From assembly GCF_000316035.1 (NCBI RefSeq), contig NZ_ANHX01000071.1:107912-171911 (forward strand): a stretch of 64,000 bases of DNA, written 5' to 3'. Shown in pieces: positions 40,245 to 49,624 of the stretch. Every line of letters begins with the position of its first letter. Position 1 is the first letter of the stretch. The notes under the pieces are model-generated. The model was not told the origin of the DNA. It was given only the letters and a program-made list of their open reading frames with translations, and did no database searches. The DNA comes from Paenibacillus sp. PAMC 26794. GTDB lineage: Bacteria > Bacillota > Bacilli > Paenibacillales > Paenibacillaceae. The translations under genes were made by a program, and so were the position numbers.

Positions 40245-41195
40245 CTACTCTGCCACTCCAAGCTTCTTCATAAGCAAGTCATGACTCTCATGGATCTCTT
40301 CTGCCTTACAGGCAGACTTCAACTCATACACCTTCACCTGTGCGCGGCGAATCATCGGCAGATAGGCATCATAGAAGTTCATATCCTTACTGTGTACATA
40401 CGGGCACCAGTGATCAGAGAGACCCAGCGTCTCGTGAATATGAACACCTACGATATCATTCATTAGTCCCTGCATTTCTCCCACACTATCGTATAGACCC
40501 AATCGGTCCATCATAATAGCGTGACCTGTGTCGTACCAGATACCGACAGGAGCCCCTTTAAGAGCCGTGATAATGGTCTTGGCTTCTGCCAGCGTAGGAA
40601 TCTGTTGGGGTCTGGACCTGGTCTCTATTCCAAAACGGACATTCAGTCCTTTCGCTACTGCTCGATTGCAGACTTCATCCAGACTGACAATGATCTTCTG
40701 AACATATCCTGCGCTGAGAGCCTGACGGCGTTCCATTAACTCTTCCCATTTGCTACGATATTTCGGAGAATCTGTCCCTTCCTCTCTATAAAGCTTCTCC
40801 AGATCCTTGCTGATATCATGAGGGAAAGGCACCTCTCCCGGATGTACGACTACCGCTTCTCCACCATAACGATGAGCATACTCTGCCGATTCAACAAGCA
40901 ACTCTATAGCGCGCTGACGTTTAACTTCATCCTCGAAGCCGAGCAGGACAGAATCCGTACCATAATCCGGGTCTGGATCATGTGGAAAAGTGTTATGAAC
41001 ACTCGAAACACCTATTTCTCCGCGCTCAATCATCGGCTCAATGGTCTCGAGCATTTCCTTCGTCACATTATAGTTGAGTTCAACCCGTCGAAAGCCAAGT
41101 TCTGCGATTTCCTGAATCATGTCTTTCCCTACGGTATGTTTCCTAATATTCCAGCAAGTCGAAAATGAATATTCTCCCTTGTCTTTTGCCTGCAT
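40245..41195 (-). CDS. sugar phosphate isomerase/epimerase, xylose-isomerase-like TIM barrel
   Basis: A 316-aa protein of the AP-endonuclease-2/TIM-barrel superfamily. Landmarks are metal-ligand-bearing segments at strand ends: RRVELNYNV, VSSVHNTFPHDPD, AVVVHPGEVPFPH, RFGIETRSRP (Glu), GIWYDTGHAIMMD (Asp/His) and GVHIHETLG. The family isomerises or epimerises sugars or inositols. The ATG at 41195 has AAGGAG about 11 nt upstream. It lies 64 nt after the permease gene in the same operon, so its substrate is probably derived from the imported sugar; that sugar is unknown. Confidence 0.85.
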   Translation of the reverse strand: MQAKDKGEYSFSTCWNIRKHTVGKDMIQEIAELGFRRVELNYNVTKEMLETIEPMIERGEIGVSSVHNTFPHDPDPDYGTDSVLLGFEDEVKRQRAIELLVESAEYAHRYGGEAVVVHPGEVPFPHDISKDLEKLYREEGTDSPKYRSKWEELMERRQALSAGYVQKIIVSLDEVCNRAVAKGLNVRFGIETRSRPQQIPTLAEAKTIITALKGAPVGIWYDTGHAIMMDRLGLYDSVGEMQGLMNDIVGVHIHETLGLSDHWCPYVHSKDMNFYDAYLPMIRRAQVKVYELKSACKAEEIHESHDLLMKKLGVAE

Positions 41196-41258
41196 ATATA
41201 ATGCTTCTCCTTCCTGCGGGTATAAACTCAAAATGTTTTTTTCAAGGTGATCCAGTGA

Positions 41259-42131
41259 TTAACCTTTTACTGCACCCAGCATTGCACCGCTCACAAAATA
41301 TTTTTGAAGCCATGGATATACAAGCAGAATAGGTACGGTTGCGAAAACAACGGTTGCCGCCTTGAGACTTTCTGGAGTTAAACGTGTCCGGCTTGCTCCC
41401 TCCATCAACGTCAGCTCACTCACCATGTTGTTCTGTACCATTTGGTACATCTTGAGCTGAAGCGGGTAGAGCTTCGGATCAGTGATGTACATCAATGAAT
41501 CCTGAAAGCCATTCCAGCGTCCAACTGCGTAGAAGAGAGCCAAGGTAGCCAGCACAGGCATGGATAACGGCAGAATGACTTTGAAGAGAGTGTGAACATG
41601 TGAACTTCCATCAATCTCAGCCGCTTCCTCCAGACTGTTCGGAATACCTCTAAAGAAGGCAATCAAGATAATCAGGTTAAAGGGACTTACCAGACCCGGC
41701 AGAATAAGCGCCCAGACGGAATTCAGCATATTCAAGTCACGAATCAGCAGATATTCAGGAATGATTCCGCCACTGAAAAACATCGTAATGATGATGACAT
41801 ACATGAAGAGCTTTCGACCCTTCAGTTTTTTCTTGGTTAACGGATACGCAGCAGCGATGGTGAATAGCATACAAAGCACTGTCGTTGCTACCGTAAGAAG
41901 CGTTGTAAATCCCAGAGAATAGATCATAGATTGATCAGAGAATACCTGACCGTAAGCATCCCAATTGAATTCTTTCGGGAATATGGTCACTTCACCCGAT
42001 GTAATCGCCCGGTTCGAGCTAAGCGATATGGCAATTGTGTGCATAAACGGAGTCAAACAGAATATAACAAACATAGATATAAAGGAGATATTAACAATAT
42101 CAAAAATCCGGTTCGAGGTGCGTTCACTCAT
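41259..42131 (-). CDS. carbohydrate ABC transporter permease (LplC/YtcP type)
   Basis: A 290-aa inner-membrane subunit of a CUT1-type importer with six predicted helices (ISFISMFVIFCLTPFMHTIAI, LLTVATTVLCMLFTIAAAYPL, etc.). The EAA loop that docks the ATPase is EEAAEIDGSSHVHTLFKVILP (about residues 168-188), and the C-terminus KYFVSGAMLGAVKG is typical. AGGAG precedes the ATG at 42131. It pairs with the permease encoded just upstream. No ATPase gene is in the cassette. Confidence 0.95.
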   Translation of the reverse strand: MSERTSNRIFDIVNISFISMFVIFCLTPFMHTIAISLSSNRAITSGEVTIFPKEFNWDAYGQVFSDQSMIYSLGFTTLLTVATTVLCMLFTIAAAYPLTKKKLKGRKLFMYVIIITMFFSGGIIPEYLLIRDLNMLNSVWALILPGLVSPFNLIILIAFFRGIPNSLEEAAEIDGSSHVHTLFKVILPLSMPVLATLALFYAVGRWNGFQDSLMYITDPKLYPLQLKMYQMVQNNMVSELTLMEGASRTRLTPESLKAATVVFATVPILLVYPWLQKYFVSGAMLGAVKG

Positions 42132-42203
42132 CTGCGCACAGCTCCTTTACTGATGGTCTATACATACAAGCCGTATGGCGTATCTTTCATTTTTTCGTAT
42201 CAG

Positions 42204-43103
42204 CTACAGAATTCCTTCGCCGGTTGTTTTCTTCGAGATATAGTTAGAACCGAGAACAAAAATGAGTCCAACTACAGCTTGGAACAAACCAACAACGGTT
42301 GCCAGGGTATACTGTCCTGATTGGAGACCGATTCTGTATACAAAGGTACTAAGTACATCGGAGTATTCCCGCACAGCCGTGTTACCGATAATGTACGGAC
42401 GATCAAAACCGATGCTGACCATATTTCCGAGATTAAGAATAAGCAAAGTTACAATGGTTGGTTTGATACTTGGCAATGTAATATGCCAAATTCTCTTTAG
42501 ACGAGAGGCGCCATCAATCTCTGCCGCTTCAAATAACTCCTTGTTAACTGCGGTTAGTGCAGCCAAATATAAGATGGTTCCCCATCCTGCACTTTGCCAA
42601 ACACCTGTGAACAGGTACGTAACAAGCCAAGGACCTTTCTCTGTCAAGAAGGGTATCGAATTTAAGCCCATGCTCTGTAGTACACCATTGACCATACCGG
42701 ATTGATTACCGAACAATTGGTATACAATCCCCCCGATGATAACCCAAGAGATAAAGTGAGGAACATATAGAATGGTCTGCGATATTTTTTTGAACCATTT
42801 AAATCGAACCTCATAGAGCATAATAGCCAAAATGATTGGAGCAGGGAACGAAACGAGCAGATCAAGAAAATTCAGCATAAAGGTATTACGTAATGTGGTG
42901 TAGAACTCATCCATCGCGAATACTTCGCGAAAAGCATCGAAACCAATCCATTTACTACCGCTGATGCCTTGAAAGAGGTTGAAATCCTTAAAGGCGATCT
43001 GCACACCGTACATCGGTCCATAACGGAAGATTAAAAAGTAGATCAGAGGCAGGGAAATCAGCGCGTATAATTGCCAATACCTTTTCAAGTATGTGATGGT
43101 CAA
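42204..43103 (-). CDS. carbohydrate ABC transporter permease (LplB type)
   Basis: A 299-aa membrane permease, partner of the next gene. It has a first helix ALISLPLIYFLIFRYGPMYG with the LplB-type GVQIAFKDFNLFQGI that follows it, and an EAA loop FEAAEIDGASRLKRIWHITLP (about residues 190-210). The start is TTG at 43103 with GGAGG 8 nt upstream. It is the second transporter gene after the solute-binding protein; a hairpin in the intergenic region probably sets the ratio between them. Confidence 0.94.
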   Translation of the reverse strand: MTITYLKRYWQLYALISLPLIYFLIFRYGPMYGVQIAFKDFNLFQGISGSKWIGFDAFREVFAMDEFYTTLRNTFMLNFLDLLVSFPAPIILAIMLYEVRFKWFKKISQTILYVPHFISWVIIGGIVYQLFGNQSGMVNGVLQSMGLNSIPFLTEKGPWLVTYLFTGVWQSAGWGTILYLAALTAVNKELFEAAEIDGASRLKRIWHITLPSIKPTIVTLLILNLGNMVSIGFDRPYIIGNTAVREYSDVLSTFVYRIGLQSGQYTLATVVGLFQAVVGLIFVLGSNYISKKTTGEGIL

Positions 43104-43135
43104 GTCAGTTTCCTCCTATCAACGAAGAAACGTTT

Positions 43136-43155
43136 GTGCCGCCAAACGACGGCAC
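43136..43155 (-). promoter_or_regulatory. intergenic hairpin between solute-binding protein and permease genes
   Basis: GTGCCG/CGGCAC stem with an 8-nt loop, without a T-run. Known pattern: such hairpins protect the upstream mRNA and let binding protein exceed permease. Confidence 0.4.
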
Positions 43156-43223
43156 CCGTTCCTTTCTAAGTTCAAGCAAAATAGTATGGGTTTCTATTTA
43201 TTAGCTTGGAGCAAGGCTTCGGT

Positions 43224-44828
43224 TTATTTAGCGCCCATTTCCTGTACGGCTTGTTCCAGTTCTTTCTTCAATTCTGTACCGCCCAAGGACATAAAATCAG
43301 CCATTTCTTTATCAAACACTGCATCGAAATCTGCTGGTTTTGCCATAGCTGTTTTCACAATGATGACATCGAGTTTGTCTTTGAGTGCTGTACTGTATTT
43401 CATCTCTGCTTCAATTGGTTTATCAAAAATAATTGGTCCTACGGTATCCGTATTTGCAATAGTAAGAGATTGTTTCAACATTTCCTGATTGTTTGTCGGG
43501 AAGCCCAGAATCCATGCTTTTTCGTTGGTTGCTTCATCCCCGATATTTTTACCGTTTGAGATAATTGCTGTATCCCCTGAAGTAAACAGGCGATCCATCG
43601 CTTCTTGCGTTGCATCTTCTTTCACGACAGGAATGCCGTCTACCAATTCATAGTTCTCGCCTTCCACACCGCTGTAGATATCAATCAGGTTATTGCCGGA
43701 TGCCATCCAGTCCAGATACTTAACGGCTTCCACAGAACGTTCACTGCTTTTCGGAATCATGATATACATACCATTTGTTCCATAACGGGACTTAATGTGT
43801 TTGTTGTCTGCATTCGGATTTGTATAAACATCAACCGGCAGAACGTTGCTGTCTTTTACGTTTTTGTGCAGGTTATCCATTGTTCCTTCTCCATAGAACA
43901 TGGCATCGACGTCTTCAGACCAGTAACCGATGTTACCATTGGAAACGTCCTTCCCTAGCTGTGTTTTATCTTTATCCAAACTGAAGTCTTTGCTGATTAA
44001 ACCCTCATTGTAGAGCTTGTTCAGGAACTTCATAGAATCCTTAAAGCCCTCATGAAGCGGTAATTCATAGCGTTGACCGTATGTCAGATCACCACTAACT
44101 GGTTTTATGAACGAATAGATCAATGTTTCGAAGTTAGCTGGTGCAAGCGCCATACCCATTGGGATGTTTTTACTTCCCAATTGACCAGGATCTTTTTCTT
44201 TAAACGCTTTCAAAGTTGTGTACAATTCATCTGTTGTCTTAGGCACAGGCAGTCCCAACTTATCGAGCCAATCTTGACGAATGTAGGAACTGTAACGTCC
44301 TGTGATGGCACGTTTACCCGGAATAGCAAACTGTTTTCCATCAACTTGCCCGAACTTTAATGTATCTTCGCCCAGAAACTTCTTCAGATTCGGTCCATGC
44401 TGATTAATCAGTTCACCGACATCTGCCAATCCACCTTGCTGAGCATAACGGTAAAACACGCTGGAGTCATAAACAAAGACAATATCAGGGACATCTGTAT
44501 TACTAGCCATCAGAACGTTAAGCTTGGTTACTTCCTCGGAACGCTGAACAGGTACAAACTGTACATCGATGTTGTTAGGATCACCGAACTTTTCCTGAAT
44601 CATTTTAGATATGAAGTTGTTCGTAATCGTGTGCGGTGAAGGACTGTTACCACGGTCGAAGATTTCAACCTTTAATGTAACGCGTTTACCATCGCTAGAT
44701 GCTCCGCCTTCTGTTGATTTTGAATCTGATGCAGATGAGCACCCCGCAAGAAGTGAAACGCCCATTACCATCGTGAGCGCCAAACCCATCCATTTCTTCA
44801 AACTCCCCTTGGTTGCATTTCTTGTCAT
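43224..44828 (-). CDS. extracellular solute-binding lipoprotein (LplA type)
   Basis: A 534-aa substrate receptor of the CUT1 importer, anchored to the outer face of the membrane. Signal peptide WMGLALTMVMGVSLLAGC with lipobox LAGC (lipid Cys about 29), then a Ser/Gly-rich linker (SSASDSKSTEGGASSDGK) and the two-lobed binding domain. The C-terminal half has GTNGMYIMIPKSSERSVEAVKYLDWM, usual for LplA-type proteins. The ATG at 44828 has GGGGATG upstream. A cre-like site lies about 90 nt before the start. The AraC/cache regulator is the next gene upstream. The ligand cannot be named. Confidence 0.93.
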   Translation of the reverse strand: MTRNATKGSLKKWMGLALTMVMGVSLLAGCSSASDSKSTEGGASSDGKRVTLKVEIFDRGNSPSPHTITNNFISKMIQEKFGDPNNIDVQFVPVQRSEEVTKLNVLMASNTDVPDIVFVYDSSVFYRYAQQGGLADVGELINQHGPNLKKFLGEDTLKFGQVDGKQFAIPGKRAITGRYSSYIRQDWLDKLGLPVPKTTDELYTTLKAFKEKDPGQLGSKNIPMGMALAPANFETLIYSFIKPVSGDLTYGQRYELPLHEGFKDSMKFLNKLYNEGLISKDFSLDKDKTQLGKDVSNGNIGYWSEDVDAMFYGEGTMDNLHKNVKDSNVLPVDVYTNPNADNKHIKSRYGTNGMYIMIPKSSERSVEAVKYLDWMASGNNLIDIYSGVEGENYELVDGIPVVKEDATQEAMDRLFTSGDTAIISNGKNIGDEATNEKAWILGFPTNNQEMLKQSLTIANTDTVGPIIFDKPIEAEMKYSTALKDKLDVIIVKTAMAKPADFDAVFDKEMADFMSLGGTELKKELEQAVQEMGAK

Positions 44829-44915
44829 ATTGTCATCCCCTTTGTCTTTGCGTGAATGTTTGAAGCCTGATACGAGTATTCCACATCTATGCGAGCACTG
44901 ACAACAAACTCCTTT

Positions 44916-44929
44916 CGGTAGCGCTTACA
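44916..44929 (-). promoter_or_regulatory. cre-like site (CcpA operator) upstream of the sugar cassette
   Basis: TGTAAGCGCTACCG on the minus strand agrees with the cre consensus TGWAARCGYTWNCW except at the last base. Its position about 90 nt upstream of the solute-binding gene fits catabolite repression of the cassette. Confidence 0.5.
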
Positions 44930-45239
44930 TACGAGTTTTGGTTTATCCCCTACGCGCATTTTCACATACCGATTTCTCCCCCAAACCCTTGCTGCCACTG
45001 GATTTCTCAGCAATATCGTTCCCCAAAATTCAAGTGGTTACCCAGTTGCCACATAAACCATTTTCACATACTGCCTATATTCGCAAACCATAATTTAGCC
45101 AGGTATATCCTTCGCCTTAGCCGAAAAAGGGTGAACCTCAGCATGTCTAATCTCCGGAATGGAAAATGACTGCATGAAATTCACCCTGTGCTTATATTCG
45201 GCTGTATGCAACCCCTTGGGTCGGAACGAACACTTCAAT
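44930..45239. other. gap between regulator and solute-binding protein genes
   Basis: Probably contains the promoter and AraC-type binding sites of the cassette. No terminator hairpin or gene was seen. Confidence 0.4.
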
Positions 45240-47501
45240 TTATTCTTTGGACTCTCGTTGCTCACGTTTCATTCGACGATAATCGCCTGGAGTTATACCT
45301 GTGATTCGCTTAAATACACGCCCAAGTGTAATTCCATTTGCATACCCTACCTTTAGTGCAATGTCCTGTAAAGAACAGTCTGTTTCCAAAAGCAATTTCT
45401 CGGTCTCTTTCATTCGTAGCTCTGTCACGAAGTCAACGAATTTCATGTTGAACTCCGTCTTGAACAGATAGCTCGCATGTTTGCCCGAAATCTGAAAGCG
45501 ATCACTTAAATGCTTGAGTGACAGATCTGGATTCGCAAACTGTTCCTCGATATAATTTTTCATTTCGTTAACCATCGCCTTGTAACTCTTCGTTTCAGTT
45601 ACCGCCACATACGTTCGGAACAAGTCAGTCAGGCCGTCCAATAACAGACCTTTCACATCCTCCAGCTTCTCCGCTTCTTCTACAGCGATCAGCCATGCGC
45701 TAATGTTTTTTTCAGACAGCTCTTCCTGCAGTCCCTCTGACATCATAGATACTTCCCGGCTGAGCATCTGTAGCATCGCCTGAATTAAAGAGCGAATCTC
45801 TTCATCAGGCAGCTTATTCTGCTCAAACGCGACGAAGATTTCCTCCAATTGCTCACGCCATTGACCACTCGACATTCGGAAACGTTTGACAAAGTCAGCA
45901 ATCATCTGTAGATAAGTGTAAGTTTCCAACAACGGATGCTGAAGTTCACCAGAATCTGCCTGGCCCACATCACCGTTCATTAACAATTTACGTTGCACAA
46001 CTGCTTCAGCCGCCGTATAGGAATGATGAATGGCGGTTATACCCTCAGCCGCGGAACCAATGCCAAAGCTCAGCGATATACGCAAATTTTGCTCAACCCA
46101 AGATCTGCAATCCTCCGCTACTAAGCGAATCTGCTTGGACATCTGCTCGCTACTCTCTGCCTGTTCCTTTGAAAGAAAGAGAATGGCGATCCGATCCGCA
46201 CTAATCCATTCCGTCCAGCATTGCACTTCTGTATTACGAGAGAGCTCCTGAAGAACATTCATTAAGGCAAACTTCAGCGTGTTCTGCTCTCCTCTTGTAA
46301 ACCTCTCCTGAAACCCCTTCTCATAGCGGTTAATTTCCCCAACTACAACGATAAAGTGTGAAGTGTCGTTCACCTCGCCCAGCGGAGATAATTCTTTCAG
46401 TTGCTCTTCGACATGGTCCATATGCTCCCCGTAAAGCAATGCTTTGAACAACTTGCTGCGCTGCATCAGTACGTTTTCCCTACTTTTTTTGTCATAGTCC
46501 ATCATATGGTTAATCAAGTTTTCAAGCACACCATCAATCATCTTCATCTCATCCATACCCGTGCCTGAGTTTTCAAAAGCTCGAATCTGTTGCGATTCGA
46601 TTCGGTTCATAATAATCTGAATCGGTTTATAGTTGCGACGTGTAATATACACAATATATACAATCGCGCAGATGACGGTCACAATGGCAATGATTATCCA
46701 CACATAGGAGACAACAGAGACCCAGCTAAACAGATTACCTGCTTTGATGCCACTGGTGAGTGTCCAATTTAATCTTTCCAAAGGAATTGTGTTTAACTCC
46801 TGCCCATCCCGAGTTCCCTCTTGATCGGAATGGGCATTATAAACAACCTTGCCCTTCTGATCGGTTATCGTCAGGAAGGATAGTTGTCCATTTATCATAC
46901 TGTCCACACTCTGCTCAATGCTGCTCATCTTGACATTAATGACGAGTGTACCCTCTGAGCCGAATGGTAAAGGCATGTCCTTATTTACCGTCAACACCCG
47001 CACAGGAGTTCGCTGAACAACATCCACTGCAATTTCCCGAACGGGCTGCCAGCCCGAAGTGACAGCCCCATTCACAATCTGATCAATCCATGCTTGATCA
47101 GAGAAGCTTTCTACTTCCCTTGAGCCACTTACCGTTAGCACATGTTTGTTTTGCTTGTCATATAGATATATCGATTGAATCCATGATGAAGAACCGCTCA
47201 ACTCACGCAAGCTTTGAGCGATCGTATATACTTTATCGGAACTGATCTGGTGGGTATTATTAAAATAAAGCTTGTACGCCTGTTCGCTCTGTACCGCTTC
47301 AGTTATCGATAACTCAATATCCCGAATCGTACGATCCAACGTAGTCGCCAGATAATTGGAAGAGATCCGATCCGCCTTTTTCGTTTCCTCCCTGGAGATG
47401 TCATTAATGAAAACAAAGGCAATAAAAATGAGTATCGTCATGGTAAAGAAGAAGATAGGGAAATACGAAAAGAGCAGTCGATAATACCAAGTGCGCGACA
47501 A
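45240..47501 (-). CDS. membrane-bound AraC-family sensor-regulator with cache-type domain
   Basis: A one-protein transcription regulator of about 753 aa. Transmembrane helix YFPIFFFTMTILIFIAFVF near the N-terminus, an extracellular sensor of ~240 residues, a second helix VVSYVWIIIAIVTVICAIVYIVYI, a HAMP-like/GGDEF-remnant middle, and a C-terminal AraC domain with both HTHs (PDLSLKHLSDRFQISGKHASYLF; CSLQDIALKVGYANGITLGRVFKRITGITPGDYR). I start at the TTG at 47501 because GAGGAG lies 9 nt upstream; a TTG at 47531 is possible. It heads the sugar cassette and probably activates it on sensing the extracellular sugar or its loaded binding protein. Confidence 0.9.
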   Translation of the reverse strand: MSRTWYYRLLFSYFPIFFFTMTILIFIAFVFINDISREETKKADRISSNYLATTLDRTIRDIELSITEAVQSEQAYKLYFNNTHQISSDKVYTIAQSLRELSGSSSWIQSIYLYDKQNKHVLTVSGSREVESFSDQAWIDQIVNGAVTSGWQPVREIAVDVVQRTPVRVLTVNKDMPLPFGSEGTLVINVKMSSIEQSVDSMINGQLSFLTITDQKGKVVYNAHSDQEGTRDGQELNTIPLERLNWTLTSGIKAGNLFSWVSVVSYVWIIIAIVTVICAIVYIVYITRRNYKPIQIIMNRIESQQIRAFENSGTGMDEMKMIDGVLENLINHMMDYDKKSRENVLMQRSKLFKALLYGEHMDHVEEQLKELSPLGEVNDTSHFIVVVGEINRYEKGFQERFTRGEQNTLKFALMNVLQELSRNTEVQCWTEWISADRIAILFLSKEQAESSEQMSKQIRLVAEDCRSWVEQNLRISLSFGIGSAAEGITAIHHSYTAAEAVVQRKLLMNGDVGQADSGELQHPLLETYTYLQMIADFVKRFRMSSGQWREQLEEIFVAFEQNKLPDEEIRSLIQAMLQMLSREVSMMSEGLQEELSEKNISAWLIAVEEAEKLEDVKGLLLDGLTDLFRTYVAVTETKSYKAMVNEMKNYIEEQFANPDLSLKHLSDRFQISGKHASYLFKTEFNMKFVDFVTELRMKETEKLLLETDCSLQDIALKVGYANGITLGRVFKRITGITPGDYRRMKREQRESKE

Positions 47502-47763
47502 TAGACCCCACTCCTCACTCCACGATGCCAATGTCCATCAGCCGTGGTTCTGCTGTTTATTATCTTTCCACACCTTACGGATGGTTACATATATAATAGC
47601 GCTATCATTGTTGATTTTATGCTATTATAGCACAAGTCTGGAACGGCAAAGTAAGGAATTGAAATTACGGAGCCTAAACAAAAATACCGTGCTGAGCTTG
47701 AACAACAACTCAGACACGGACATGTGAAAACAATTTGGACTATCGTCTTACATCATTTCGAAA

Positions 47764-48711
47764 CTAAATACCAGAGTCTTTAAACAAAGTAGCCATAGAG
47801 CCGCCCTCAACTATAATACGAATAGCTCGTGACAACATTGGAGCAACAGGCAATACCTTAAAGCACTCTGGATGGTCATCCGGTAGCGCAATGGAATCGG
47901 TAACGACCACCTCTTCAATGAACGGGTGATTCAGTTTACTGACTGCCCCATCCGAGAACAATCCGTGTGTTGCACATACATATACATTTTTGGACCCACG
48001 TTCCTTCAACCCTTCCACAACATTCAGAATGGTTGTTCCAGTGTCGATCAGATCCTCAATAATAATAGGTGTCCGTCCTTCTACATCACCAATGACATGG
48101 GTAATCACCGATTCATTATGGCTTGGACGTTTCTTGATCATAATGGCAAATGGAGAATCCAGGCGGTTCGCCAGCTTCTCTGCCATCGATGCTCGTCCCG
48201 CATCCGGGGAGACTACAACAGGGTTCTCAATTCCTTTGCTTAACAGATAATCACTAATCAGATCCAGTGATGTCATATGGTCAACCGGAATGTTGAAGAA
48301 TCCCTGAATGGCCGCTGCGTGCAGGTCGATCGTTACCACCCGATTGGCGCCAGCGGTAGTTAATACATCTGCTACCATCTTGGCCGAGATCGGCTCCCGT
48401 GGAGCGGATTTACGCTCTTGCCGAGCATAGCCGTAATACGGAACAATGATGTTCACAGTGCGCGCTGAAGCCCTCTTTGCAGCATCAATCATCACCAACA
48501 GCTCGACAAACAGCTCATTGATCGGATGAGACAACGACTGTACCAGAAACACATCACAATTACGGATCGTTTCTTCATAATGAACGTATATTTCTCCGCT
48601 CTTGAACCTGGACAGCTTGATCTTGCCCAGTTGTACACCCAGCTTGTCACATACCTGTTCTGCCAGCTTAGGGTTCGATGAACCGGAAAAAATACGTAAC
48701 GAATGCTGCAT
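47764..48711 (-). CDS. prs: ribose-phosphate pyrophosphokinase
   Basis: Makes PRPP from ribose 5-phosphate and ATP (315 aa). Landmarks: RIFSGSSNPKLAEQVCDKLG, the flexible PYYGYARQERKSAPREPISAK loop, the metal-binding TIDLHAAAIQGFF, and the PRPP loop IIEDLIDTGTTI. The ATG at 48711 has GGGAGG upstream; the frame before it overlaps hisJ and is ignored. It directly follows hisJ, so PRPP, the substrate of the first histidine enzyme, is made by a gene in the same unit. It may be an extra copy besides the housekeeping prs. Confidence 0.93.
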   Translation of the reverse strand: MQHSLRIFSGSSNPKLAEQVCDKLGVQLGKIKLSRFKSGEIYVHYEETIRNCDVFLVQSLSHPINELFVELLVMIDAAKRASARTVNIIVPYYGYARQERKSAPREPISAKMVADVLTTAGANRVVTIDLHAAAIQGFFNIPVDHMTSLDLISDYLLSKGIENPVVVSPDAGRASMAEKLANRLDSPFAIMIKKRPSHNESVITHVIGDVEGRTPIIIEDLIDTGTTILNVVEGLKERGSKNVYVCATHGLFSDGAVSKLNHPFIEEVVVTDSIALPDDHPECFKVLPVAPMLSRAIRIIVEGGSMATLFKDSGI

Positions 48712-48787
48712 AATGCCCTCCCGAGGGTTGAAGTCCCTATATAATCCCTTATCTAAAAGGTTATTTCCCTCATTATACTCCACTAGC

Positions 48788-49612
48788 TTATACATTTAAA
48801 GGAATGAACGAGCGATGACGGCCTTCAAAAACAGCGACTTCCGTACAGCCCAACTCATGTAAAAGTGCTTCAGCTTCAGGCAAATAATCCCCCAGCTTCA
48901 GTGGGTCATGTGCATCAGAGCCCATGGTTAATGGAATGCCCAATCGAATGGCTTCCGTCAGCATTCTGCGACTAGGGAACATCTCGGCACAAGGCTTCGA
49001 TAACCCGGAAGCATTCAGTTCCATGGCGCAGCCACTTTTGGCAATAGCCTGCAGCGCTGCGTTCTCCAGTGAGATACGTTCTTCTGTCTGCTCCGTTGAA
49101 GGAACATAGCCAAACCGTTTAATGACATCCGTATGGCCCATAATATCGTACATGCCCGTGGCTGCTGCCTTGCTTACGGCATCGTAGTACTGACGATATA
49201 CCTCAAGGATGTCTTTGCCCTCCCAGTGATGGGTCTGGCGGAAATCCGTAATGTCCCATTCCCTGAGAAAATGAACAGAGCCAATCACATAATCCCATGG
49301 ATAACACTCAATAATCGCACGGATCTCTTTTTCCCAGCCTTCAATATAGTCACCTTCCAGACCAACACGTACGTCAATCTGCCCACGGTATCGTTCTTTC
49401 AGGGAAAAACACTCCTCTACGTAACGCGGCAGTTCATCCATAGGCATCGCCATTTCAGGATAATATTGAGCCGGATCGACATGCAACAAGGGCATGTGAT
49501 CGGACAATCCAATCTGAGATAGTCCGATCTCCACACCACGCTGCACGTACTCTTCCAGTTTGCCAACGGCATGTCCACACCGCTCATGGTGTGTATGATA
49601 ATCTATACGCAC
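48788..49612 (-). CDS. hisJ: histidinol-phosphatase, PHP family
   Basis: Dephosphorylates histidinol phosphate, the penultimate part of the pathway (274 aa). PHP-domain metal ligands: DYHTHHERCGHA at the N-terminus, GLSDHMPLLH, LEGDYIEG, the SVHFL motif, MGHTDVIKRFG, and C-terminal GSDAHDPLKLG. The start is GTG at 49612, with AGGAGG 8 nt upstream. It lies 13 nt after hisIE. B. subtilis has its hisJ elsewhere, so its inclusion here completes the operon. Confidence 0.93.
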   Translation of the reverse strand: MRIDYHTHHERCGHAVGKLEEYVQRGVEIGLSQIGLSDHMPLLHVDPAQYYPEMAMPMDELPRYVEECFSLKERYRGQIDVRVGLEGDYIEGWEKEIRAIIECYPWDYVIGSVHFLREWDITDFRQTHHWEGKDILEVYRQYYDAVSKAAATGMYDIMGHTDVIKRFGYVPSTEQTEERISLENAALQAIAKSGCAMELNASGLSKPCAEMFPSRRMLTEAIRLGIPLTMGSDAHDPLKLGDYLPEAEALLHELGCTEVAVFEGRHRSFIPLNV

Positions 49613-49624
49613 GTAGCTCGCCTC

